Shown: positions 10,727 through 20,084 of the stretch, in pieces | How positions within the stretch are numbered: position 1 is the stretch's first letter | Layout of the letters: the number at the start of each line of letters is the position of its first letter | Origin: Spinacia oleracea | Lineage: Eukaryota; Streptophyta; Magnoliopsida; Caryophyllales; Amaranthaceae | Direction of reading: 5' to 3' | Length of the DNA stretch: 64,000 bases | NCBI RefSeq assembly: GCF_020520425.1 | Contig: NC_079491.1 | Location: forward strand, 43,886,027 to 43,950,026 | The notes under the pieces: generated by a model | What the model was told of the DNA's origin: nothing | The model's database searches: none | What the model saw: only the letters and a program-made list of their open reading frames with translations | Position numbers and translations under genes: made by a program

Positions 10727-12947
10727 AGTACAGATTTAAGCAAGCAATTGGGAATTGGAACTGTATTTTAAGTGAAGCTAATAAGCATTTTAGTTTCATA
10801 AAATATACATGATTCTTATAGATATATAAGAAGTTTAGTGGGAGTACATAAAACTTAATTGGTCCTGTGTGTATCACACACAAATCTCTCTATTGTGAAA
10901 TAACATTCAAATGCTAATGACTTAGATTTGAAATTATTCATCAATGATGGACCATGGCGAAACTTAGTACATACTGGGTATTAAGATCTATTTACAAAGA
11001 TCTTATGATATTGTTTTGGATTAAGTAATGGCATTTACTAAATCAAACACGAAATACTCCATTGGAGATATTCGACCCATGTGAATAAATCTAAGTAAAG
11101 GATGTTTGAACTATGTATAAGCATTTACTAAGTTAAACATCAAAGGATCTAAATAAGATTCTTAACCTATATTATATGTCAAAGAATTTAGCTGAATTTA
11201 GTATCTACTGAAACTAGATAAGCTAAAGTTACATGAATAGAATTCAATTGGGAATTATTCTGTAAAAGAATTTATCATGTATGATATAATATGAGTATCG
11301 CCAAAAATGTATCGTATGACTTTAGCCATGACGAACATATACCAATCTCTATTGATCTAAGTAAAGATCAACTAGATTGAGATCAAGAATACTTATGGTA
11401 CTTGAAAAGGTACATAGGAATAGTTCTTGATTCAAGGAAATAAAGATATGCTAAATATTGATGCTACACGCATAAACACTGGCAAAGGATCAAGCAAGAC
11501 CCTTTGGAGTTAACCATTGATAAGGACGAGCTATAGAGCATCGTGTTTTGAAAATGGCAACATGGGTTGGAGACCATGAGTTGTTGCGTGGGAAATTAAA
11601 ATATTAATTTCTATGTTCTAAGATACAGCTGGAAAGTCTTCCGCATATCTGTGAACTGCTTGGATAAGCAAATCCAAACAAAGCATCACTAGCAACCTAA
11701 ACAGTTGAAGTAAAAGTACTTATTGCCTAAGAAGCAATAAAACAGGGTTGTTTATGTTAAAGAGTTCTTCACTGAACTTGGGAAGATCACCTATCTGCTG
11801 GCTTGATGGTTCTTCATTGAAAAATGCGTAAAACCACTCTTGAAGCAAGAAAAAGGTCTGCTAACTTGATGGTTCTTCATTGAGAAATGCGTAGAACCAC
11901 CATTGTAGCGAGAAAGACTAGATCACAAAATAAACATACTCAAAAGGTCTTATCATCTATCTCGAAGAACATTCGATGAAAAGGATATTAAGATTGGCAA
12001 AGCATGATAACTAAACCTATGCAACAAGTGAGAAGCAACACTTACATTGTAGCACTGGAAATCAAGCATAGCTTTGAAATTCCATGAAATGTTTTAGAAG
12101 ATGGGTTTGAGGCCCATGGTTGTAAAACATTGGGATTGAACATTTATCATATATGAAATGTATTTTCATATTCCATTTAATCTTGGTTTAGTATTAAATG
12201 ATGAGTCCCTTCAAATTTGACGAAATATTCAAGATAGACTGTCAGGACCAGTCCTGTGACTAAGAAATGTCTATCAAGTGAACTTGAATGTCAAAGGTTG
12301 AAAATGGTCCCTAGTCGGAGTTCTCTATAAAATTGGACGCATAGAAAACGTTAGACGACTGGAATGCAAGATGACTAGTAGTTCTGTTTCTTGAACTATG
12401 TGGACATGGCAATGTCATAATCATTTGCATAGATACTTACTTTGGGAAGACTAGTATCGGACAAGACCTATGAAACTTTACTGTAAGAGATGAAAATCTG
12501 TCATAAGTAAATTTCATTAAAATTATTAGACACTAAATCCCCAATACCTGAGTGATTTGAGATTACTTGTTTGAGAACTGGTTACTTTGACGTTGACCAA
12601 CCGTCGCACCGTAAAAGGAGGCTATAAAGGCAACGCTCAGGTAATCACCTATCAAACGAAGTCTAATCTCAAGATCGCAAGATTGGGATTGTCCTCCCAT
12701 AAATCGGGATGAGATGCTTAAAAGTTGTACAAGGCCACTCGGAGAGCTAGAAACTGTGAAATGCATGGCCGTGCTCGGATGAATCATAGGCTATGATTAT
12801 CTGTTTATTTGATCAGTTGAACTCTGAAACCGAGGAACACCTCTGGACATAATAAGGATGACAACTCTTACCTTATGTTCAAGAGCAAGCATCGAGCGAC
12901 AAAGGAATTAGGAAATGCACACTTGTCCCTAAGGACAAGTGGGAGAC
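10727..12947 (+). pseudogene. C2: decayed copia RT/RNase H end and 3' untranslated region
   Basis: Resumes the reverse-transcriptase frame interrupted by the transposon (KS...KQ...GNWN). No open frame remains through RNase H. From about 12180 to 12947 it aligns as the reverse complement of 27700-28440, the 3' untranslated part of C3. It ends in a purine-rich tract (AAGGACAAGTGGGAGAC) just before the LTR, the expected polypurine tract. Confidence 0.8.
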
Positions 12948-13260
12948 TGAAGGAAATAATGCCCTTGGTCCAAGTATGCATTCTATGTTAAGTCTAATAA
13001 ATGCGGTTCAGTATTAATTAACAAGTTAATAATTCAGTGAGATCAAGTGAGCTGAATGCCTAGCTAGAGGCCGCTTCAGTTCAAGTGGAATTAATGATAT
13101 TAATCCACAGCTTACTCTTGACTGAACCCGTAGGGTCACACAAATAGTACGTAAACGGATCAAGTATTTGATGGCATTAAATACTCCATCTATGGATATT
13201 CGGAATCGACGGATCTTGGTTTCAGTGGGAGCTGAGATCGTCACAGGCAAGAAATGAATA

Positions 13261-13590
13261 CTCCGGAAACGATGATATTGCCGGAAACGGAAATATGGAT
13301 CGTATCGGAAATATAAATATTATCCAAGTCGTAGATGTTGCCGGAAACAGAAACATGGTACGTATCGGAAAATATTATCGGAAATAGAAATATTGCCGGA
13401 ATCGGAAATATTGCCGGAAACGGAAATATTGTCTGAATCGGAAATATTATCGGAATCGGAAAATAATTCCGGAAACGGAAATATTAAATATTTGTTCGAA
13501 ACGGAAATTAATTCCAGAATCGGAAATGTTAAATATTGTTCGTATCCGAAATGAATTCCGGAATCGGAAATTTAATCGGAAGCGTATCGT
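13261..13590 (+). repeat. CGGAAAT-unit array in copia LTR
   Basis: Roughly fifteen to twenty irregular copies of a 15-22-bp unit built on CCGGAA(A/T)CGGAAATATT, with TTCCGGAA palindromes. The same array occurs reversed at 1-215 and 27058-27375, with different internal spacing. Confidence 0.85.
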
Positions 13591-14035
13591 ACGAATAAGC
13601 ATCGGACGAGGCCTGCCGGACGAGGGCCCAGCATGAAGCCAGGCCATCGCCCAGCAAGCCAAGCGCGCCACACGAACATCCAAGGCCACGCCTGGCCCAG
13701 CGCAAGGCCAGGCCCAGCAGGCTGTGGCAGCGCGCACAGCGCGCGCTGCGCGCGCAGCTGCGAGCAATGGGCTGCGAGCATTGCTGCAGCTCGCGTGGGG
13801 TTGTAGCTCGCGTGGGCCATGCGGCCGTGTGGGCTGTGCGCGGGCATGGCCTGCACACTTGCGGGTCATGCTCGCGTAGTGTTTGTGTTTGCATACGAAA
13901 CCTAAAACATGCAGGATTCGTTTAATGATTAAATTCCTAATTCTATTTGATAAATTAATTAAATAAGAGTTTTATTATGATTCTAATTTAATTAATTCGT
14001 ATCCTAATAGGATTCCAATTCTCTTTCCATACCCC

Positions 14036-14043
14036 TATAAATA
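14036..14043 (+). promoter_or_regulatory. TATA box of C2 LTR
   Basis: TATAAATA after CCCC, 160 bp downstream of the GC-rich block. The equivalent on the minus strand of C3 is 26640-26647. Confidence 0.6.
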
Positions 14044-15124
14044 TGTGGTCTGGGTTCACAATTTATAACGTTTTTTCAAGTATTCAAAGTGAGTTTTTGA
14101 GAGAAAAATTCAGTCACACATCTTGCTCAAAAGTGCCGAAAATTTATAGTACCTTAAGGGCGATTCTAGTTGGTCAATCTTAAGGCGGATCCGGACGTGC
14201 TGTGGACTATCTACGGAGGGACGACACTTGGAGTCCTAAAGACTTGTTCTTGTTCGGTTCGGGCGCAGCTTTGGAAGGCACGCAACAAAGAGTATGCATC
14301 TAAACTATGCTAAATGATTATGTGTAAATAATATGTATTCCTGGCTAAATGGTTTTTCCGCATGATTTATGAATTGTCATATGTATCATAACCTAACATA
14401 TAGACTCGCCCAACTATTGCAATAACTGTACACCTTAAGAGCAACAGTTCCTTAGAATAATCGCACCAAAGCGACAAGCATCGTAGTCCACCAATCGGCT
14501 ACGGCTTCTCAAAGAAAATCATCACGTTCTAAAAACAAATAAAAAAACAAAAGAAAAGAGAATACATAGAACTTCCAAGTGAAATAAACGAATGAACAAG
14601 AGGCCGACTGTGTCATCAAAAGACCAGCCCAAACAACACTTTCAACGCCCCACCTGGGCGTGAATTATTTCAACGCCAAGGCCTGGGCGCCAAAAATGAA
14701 TCCAGGCTGAAAAGGCCCTAACTTCTATTGGGCCCTGCCCTATTCATTCGGCTTGAAAATTGCCGATTTCTTCACTGAAAGTCGCACCTCATGGCTTTGT
14801 TAAGAGTAGCACACTACTATATAAGGTCGCTCGCACATAGGAGCATGACCCCAAACATGATTACAAGACGCGAAAAACAACCGACGAGCCCCAACACTTG
14901 GGGGCTCGCAAAAAGTGGACTCCAACAGGAAGCGCCAATCAAAATCACATTCCCAGACTGCGCCACGCACCATAACATGTTTGAATATCTCAAAAAATAT
15001 TGTTAAACAAAAATACACAATGTGGACCCACTTATAGGACACATCTAATCAGGAAATATTACGACCCACCAACAGGTTGTAATCACCAAAAGCTCTTCTA
15101 CATAGGCAAAATAAGAAATTCAAA

Positions 15125-15505
15125 ATAGGCTCACCCACCCTCAGCGGGCAGGGTCTGCGTCACTAGCCGCGCAGGTCCTCATTTTTCGAAAAATAAAGTC
15201 TTCAAATTTAAAATAGGCTCGCCATCATCAGCCGGCGGGGTCTACGTCACAAACCGCGTAGGTCCTTATTTTCAAAAATTTCAAACAAGGTTCGCCACCT
15301 TCAGCGGGCGGGGTGTGCACCCTCAGCGGACAAGGTTCGCCACCTTCAGCGGGCGGGGTCTACGTCACAAACCGCGTAGGTCCTTATTTTCAAAAAACAT
15401 CAAACAGATTCGTCCACTTCTATCGGACGGGGGGTCCCCCTCAGAGGACAGGCTCGCCCACCTTCAGCGGGCGGGGTCTGCGTCACTAACAGCGCAGGTC
15501 CTTAG
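15125..15505 (+). repeat. T1 stem-loop array
   Basis: Two alternating stem-loop types. Type X has a 4-7-bp stem around a loop like ACCTTCAGC: 15220-15237 (CGCC/GGCG), 15411-15429 (CGTCC/GGACG), 15455-15473 (CGCCC/GGGCG). Type Y has a 5-bp stem around TCACWAACC: 15242-15261 (CTACG/CGTAG), 15478-15497 (CTGCG/CGCAG). The stems differ between copies but stay complementary. Confidence 0.8.
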
Positions 15506-15979
15506 TCGCTGCAGCGATAACTTTTATCGGTTTTCCCTTTTTCCAAAAATTAAAGGATTGGTTTGTTGGATTTTCCTTCGTTTTACATCCTATAAAAACA
15601 AGGGGGTTTTCTCGTTTAGCTAGCCCTGAAAATGAGAATCTAAAAAAACATTTTACCTCGTGATTGGGCTTGGCCAGGCCCAATTACACTTTACAGCTTT
15701 AATTTCGAAAACATCTGTAGTTACTCCCAATGACAAAGTGAGGGAGTTTCTACGCGTCTTTAGATCCTTCCAATGACAAAGTGAGGAAGTTTCTATACTA
15801 TCAGTTGACAAATCCCAATGACACGTGAGGGATATGTCGACACTTCAAGTGATGACCCTTAAGTCAAATGTTATCACTCAGGGGCTCGTGAGACCCTCGT
15901 AAAACAGGTCACATACACCATGGCTTGTGTGACGCACTCCGTCTAATACTTTGACCATCGTCTTACTCCAAGACTCAGT

Positions 15980-15995
15980 CAAAGTGGGGGCTAAC
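15980..15995 (+). promoter_or_regulatory. T1 polypurine tract
   Basis: AAAGTGGGGGCTAAC directly before the LTR start TGTAAACACC; the same tract precedes the T2 LTR, and its complement follows the T3 and T4 3' LTRs. Confidence 0.8.
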
Positions 15996-17459
15996 TGTAA
16001 ACACCTACTTTTGTCCCCGTTCCCGCAAGGGAAAGGTTCGATGATGAAAGCATAAAAACTCCACTTGACAACGCATCTCCTATAAAATAAACGAATCTCG
16101 ATTCCCTATTTCCTTTCACCCGAAACCTGCTATTTATGGAAACCTGCTAAAAATAGTAACTGCCGTAACAGGTAGTTGTTAAAAGTGGCAAATCATAAAA
16201 GATAGAAACCTGTCAGAATTAGGTGTTGCATTCCAACATAAATCCTAAATGAGATAAAAAAAACTGCGAGAATCCTATTCCTAATAGGATTCGGAAATAA
16301 GAGTTACGTATTAATTAAAATCCTAACGAGCCTAGAGTTCGTAACGGGCGCAGACGCATTCCGTCACAAATTGATACGCGCTAAAAGACTCGAATTAATC
16401 TCAAACTCTACGAATTTTAGAATCCGAATCTGACTAAACAAAAACTGCCCAGACCCTATTTTCAACGCCTGGCTCTGGGTGCCGAAATCTTCGGCGCCCA
16501 GGCCTGAGCGCTGAAAGTACCTGGGTACGTCTGTTTTCCTATTTCTCTGCGGATTAGAACTCTGCAATTCTATCTTTCCACGAACTCTTCCCTATAAATA
16601 GACCCCTAGTTTCGACGTGAAAGAACACACAACAACACATAATATATTCTGAGTATTGACTCTAAACCCCTTAGCCTAAGCCTCTCGCTGCGAAACTGTT
16701 CACGCGTTCTGTCGCAATCGATCCATAAATCGAACAGAACGTATCCTGTCCCATAATCGAGATTCGTTAAATAAAAAGGAGAAATAGCAAAGTCAAAGTG
16801 GTTAGTTTTCTGAGAACCCTGACGCACCTCTCAAGGGTGCGTCGTGATGTGTCCCTTTTCGATGATTTAACTGCTTTCCTCGCCCTTTTTATGAACTGTT
16901 AAACTAACCTAATTTGATTGTTCTATCACGCCTAACAAATATAATATTTTTGGGAAATCGGATTATCATGCTAGGTCCCTTAATGTTATTTAAATCAGAT
17001 AATCACGATCGAATTAGTATTATATGTTGCATATTGCTAAAATCAATTCAGATTAGTTTAATAGTTAATGCATGTCCCTTCAATTATTTATGCTGAGCTA
17101 GTAAGGATATTCTGCCTCTGGAGTTATCGACGAGCGAATTACTCCTCTCGGTAGTTACAGTCCCCCGAACCCTCAATCTCTACCTTGCGGGTGTATATTG
17201 AGAGATCCCCACACCAGGGATCACAAGGGAACCTACGGCCGTCGTGGTCAAACATAATTGCACTCCCTTTATGTCACGATAACCGGGTTTTGTCAGTTTT
17301 TCTCATTGTCGTTAAAAACTGAATGGCGACTCCTATATTACTAGTCAATTGGGTGTATAGTCACAGGAAATCCAATTACACTTGATTGAATAAAAATAAT
17401 CGTCACACCCACGAGGGACAGGTCACGCATTAGCCTCGTGCTTTTTCGACCCCCTCACA
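15996..17459 (+). repeat. T1 3' LTR
   Basis: A 1464-bp LTR from TGTAAACACC to CCCTCACA, alignable with all other Tat-like LTRs here. It carries two GC palindromes (16461-16514), a TATA box (16593-16600), and an 8-bp hairpin GACGCACC/GGTGCGTC at 16821-16843 in the part expected to be transcribed. Confidence 0.92.
16593..16600 (+). promoter_or_regulatory. TATA box of T1 LTR
   Basis: TATAAATA about 80 bp downstream of the GC palindrome pair. Counterparts: 20736-20743, 62087-62094 (+), and 32854-32861, 42812-42819, 51691-51698 (-). Confidence 0.6.
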
Positions 17460-18013
17460 AACGGCATAATAGAATAGCAACTTTCCATCTGGCTAATCAA
17501 GGGGATCAACCTTATGTCACCGAACTCACCATTGTTATTCGACAGCAAAAAATGATTCAACAAGCAAAATACAAGGGCTCGAACATTCAATTTCTGTTCA
17601 GTCATATTCTTACTAGGCCTAAAGTGGTGTTTTACAAGTTTTGCCAAATTAACCTCATCACCTACAACAATCTCAGCAAGCATGTTAGCATCTAGTCCTA
17701 GGAAAGCCCCTATGGTTGTTTTACTCTCTTCAATAGTGCCAGAAGTGGCAGGGGTAGCATTAGTAGGATAACCAAGGATCGCAGCAAATTCATCTGGCAA
17801 AGGACATATTTCGTTGCCCCGAAAGACAAAAACATGATGATCGGAATCCCAAAAGCTTAGGGATGCGTGCAGAAAATTATAGTCAATGTTAATTTGTTGT
17901 AAGCCTAAAAGTGCCTCTAAGTGGTATTCTTTCAACAAGGCCTTTTCTGTAGGAGTAAGGGCCCGTAGCCAACGCCTAACAACCCGTTGGAGTGAGAAAG
18001 TAGGAATCGACAT
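17460..18013 (-). CDS. Antisense accessory ORF of T2, truncated by T1
   Basis: Starts at ATG 18013 and runs about 184 codons before the T1 LTR cuts it; the frame then runs on into LTR sequence and stops at 17423, which is not native. Near residues 55-85, SFWDSDHHVFVFRGNEICPLPDEFAAILGYP fits in pieces (WDSDHHVF, EICPLPDEF, ILGYP) the pattern of plant-mobile-domain/DUF7745 proteins that are common near plant transposons. Extra ORFs, some antisense between pol and the 3' LTR, are known for the Tat lineage. A TATA-like signal lies 80 bp upstream. The role of such proteins is unknown. Alternatively it is a remnant of an independent gene or transposon overrun by T2. Confidence 0.65.
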
Positions 18014-18094
18014 GACGAAAGCAAGGGGTAACTAAAACGCAGCAAAAAAAGAAGGAAATTAAGAGTGATGGAAAATAGGGACGTATCTAGCCCC

Positions 18095-18102
18095 TATATA
18101 TA
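18095..18102 (-). promoter_or_regulatory. Candidate promoter of the antisense ORF
   Basis: TATATATA on the minus strand, 82 bases upstream of ATG 18013. Further upstream at 18187-18237 lie two palindromes (GCGCCCATAGATGGGCGC and an ACGCCCAG/TTGGGCG pair), the same arrangement as palindromes upstream of the LTR TATA boxes. Confidence 0.45.
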
Positions 18103-19100
18103 GCTGAACGCATCAAGTGACATCCGGATCCCATTCGGAAACGCGTTAAGAAATCCGAAAGTCAAAATTCGCCAGGAAAGGACTTTCAGCGCCCATAGAT
18201 GGGCGCCTAAATAATTAACGCCCAGCCTTGGGCGCCGGAAATGTAGCCCAAGGCCCAGATTTCACAAAACGCGGAACATGAAAGGACTTAAAACCGTGTT
18301 GCCAGACACGAGGCCCCACTGCAATTAAGATTAAGCCCAAAAGCACCTTTAGCTCCCAAATAGCAAAAATGAATGTTAGAACTTGGTTGAAACTTAGACT
18401 TGTCTCAAGGAATATGTGTACACTTTTCAAACCAAATATGAACAAAATATAAATATCAAGGTCATTCTTCGAAACACCAAAAGAATATTGTTAAGTCGTT
18501 GATTTCTCAAAAAGAAAATGTTTGTCTATCAAAAGATTAATCCGGGCCAAGCTAAACCGGATGTTATTTGAAAATAAACTTTGTCGAAAACTGAAGTCGC
18601 ACTCCACGACTTCGCCAAAATAGCACACCACTATAAAGGCCGCTCGCACGTATGAGCGCGACCCCAAATATGATTAAAAGACGTTATAACCGTCCCCCTC
18701 TTGGAGAAAAGTAATCGACAAGCCCAAGTGCTTGGGGGCTAGAAAAAATATATACTCCAACAAAGAGTATGCGGAGTCAAAATCGTATTTCCGGACTATG
18801 CTATACGCAGCCCCATGTTTGGGTAAGCTCAAAAGAACGGGTTTCAACCTCAAGGAAAGGTCGCCGTTGACACTCGTACATAGTCTCCTAATCAAGGACC
18901 CGGGTAGTGGCAAAATTGAGCCGAAAAGACTAGCTCAAAACCACGAAAGAAGATGACCACAAAACAATGGTCCGTCTAAGCACGTTGTCAACCCACATTC
19001 AGGTTACAACTAAATCCGAGCATCCCTCGAAAGAATTCGCTCCTGCGAGAATGAATAAGAAAAGAAATTCTCAAAAGAAATCACGATGAACAAAAGCAAT

Positions 19101-19255
19101 AGAAACTTGCCCATCTTCAGCGGGCAAGATCGCGTCACCAACCACGCGAGTTCCAAGTCGAAAAAAAAACGAATTCATGGATGTCCACCCTTAGCGGACA
19201 GGCTCGCCATCTTCAGCCGGCGGGGTCTGCGTCACTAACCGCGCAGGTCCTTAGT
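19101..19255 (+). repeat. T2 stem-loop array
   Basis: Type X at 19106-19128 has a perfect 7-bp stem CTTGCCC/GGGCAAG; type Y at 19130-19149 has TCGCG/CGCGA. A CGCC/GGCG plus CTGCG/CGCAG pair follows at about 19206-19250. Stem bases differ from T1 on both arms. Confidence 0.8.
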
Positions 19256-19265
19256 CGCTGCAGCG

Positions 19266-19640
19266 ATAACTTTTTTTTGGTTTTCCGTTTTTCCCAAAAA
19301 CGATGTGAGTAGCCTTTGGTTTTCCGTTTTTCCCAAAAATGATGTGAGTAGCCTTTGGTTTTCCGTTTTTCCCAAAAACGATGTGAGTAGCCTTTGGTTT
19401 TCCGTTTTTCCCAAAAAACGATGTGAGTAGCCTTTGGTTTTCCGTTCTTCCCAAAAACGATATGAGTAGCTTTTGGTTTTCCGTTTTTCCCAAGAACGAT
19501 GTGAGTAGCTTTTAGTTTTCCGTTTTTCCAAAAAAGAGCGATGTGAGTAGTTATTGGTTTTCCGTTTTTCCAAAAAAGAGCGATGTGAGTAGTTTTTCCT
19601 TTTTTCCAAAAATTAAAGTATTGGTTTTCCGTTTTTTCCA
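19266..19640 (+). repeat. 39-bp minisatellite in T2 3' region
   Basis: About nine tandem copies of a 39-40-bp unit (GATGTGAGTAGCCTTTGG, then TTTTCCGTTTTTCCC and A-rich). Because 39 is a multiple of 3, it creates repeated minus-strand frames (13-residue repeats, 19213-19689) that are not genes. T1 has roughly one copy at this place, T3 about four and T4 a different 29-bp version. Confidence 0.9.
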
Positions 19641-20084
19641 AAAAGAACGATGTGCTGGATTTCCTTCGTTTTACGTCCCATAAAAACAAGGGGGTTTTCT
19701 CGTTTAGCTAACCCTGAAAATGAGAATCTTAAAAAAAAAAAAAAATTTACCTCGTGATTGGGCTTGGCCAGGCCCAATTACACTTTATAGCTTTGATTTC
19801 GAAAACATCTGTAGCTACTCCCAATGAAAAAGTGAGGGAGTTTCTACGCACCTTTAGATCCTTCCAGTGACAAAGAGAGGAAGTTTCTATACTATCAGTT
19901 GACAAATCCCAATGACACGTGAGGGATATGTCGACACTTCAAGTTATGACCCTTAAGTCAAATGTTATCACTCGGGGGCTCGTGAGACCCTCGCAAAAAT
20001 AGGTCACCATGGCTTGTGCGACGCACTCCGTCTAATACTTTGACCATCGTCTTACTCCAAGACTCATTCAAAGTGGGGGCTAAC

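Larger units (their letters stand above)
12948..14398 (+). repeat. C2 3' LTR (copia, Angela-like)
   Basis: A 1451-bp LTR from TGAAGGAAAT to CCTAACA. It aligns in reverse with the C3 LTR (26287-27688). In order: AT-rich start, an array of CCGGAA/GGAAAT units (13261-13590), a very GC-rich block (13600-13870), a TATA box, then a transcribed part. The flank at 14399 (TATAG, then ACTCGCCC) continues a Tat-like interior. T4 at about 45300 shows the same sequence unbroken, so the insertion point is exact; the left duplication lies outside the window. The LTR start resembles the Angela group. Confidence 0.92.
14399..17459 (+). mobile_element. T1: Tat/Ogre-like element, 3' part
   Basis: Non-coding interior 14399-15995 and 3' LTR 15996-17459. 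The interior aligns as reverse complement with 43401-45310 of T4 and with T3 and T2. It contains palindromic GCGCCC modules (14641-14695), a stem-loop array (15125-15505), and a polypurine tract AAAGTGGGGGCT before the LTR. The 5' part lies left of copia C2, outside the window. On the right, T1 stops inside the antisense ORF of T2. Confidence 0.85.

Noticed and set aside
13447..13894. Alanine/arginine-rich frames in the copia LTR (also 26784-27188)
   Set aside because: GC-rich promoter block read by chance; not kept in frame between the C2 and C3 LTRs.
15125..15505. Stem-loop modules as possible tRNA genes
   Set aside because: No acceptor stem, anticodon arm or B box arrangement; stems are 4-7 bp in a repeating two-hairpin pattern.
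19213..19689. A 158-codon minus-strand frame with 13-residue repeats (GKNGKPKATHIVF type), plus shifted versions
   Set aside because: It exists because the minisatellite unit is 39 bp, a multiple of three. All three frames stay open, and the units are absent in T1.
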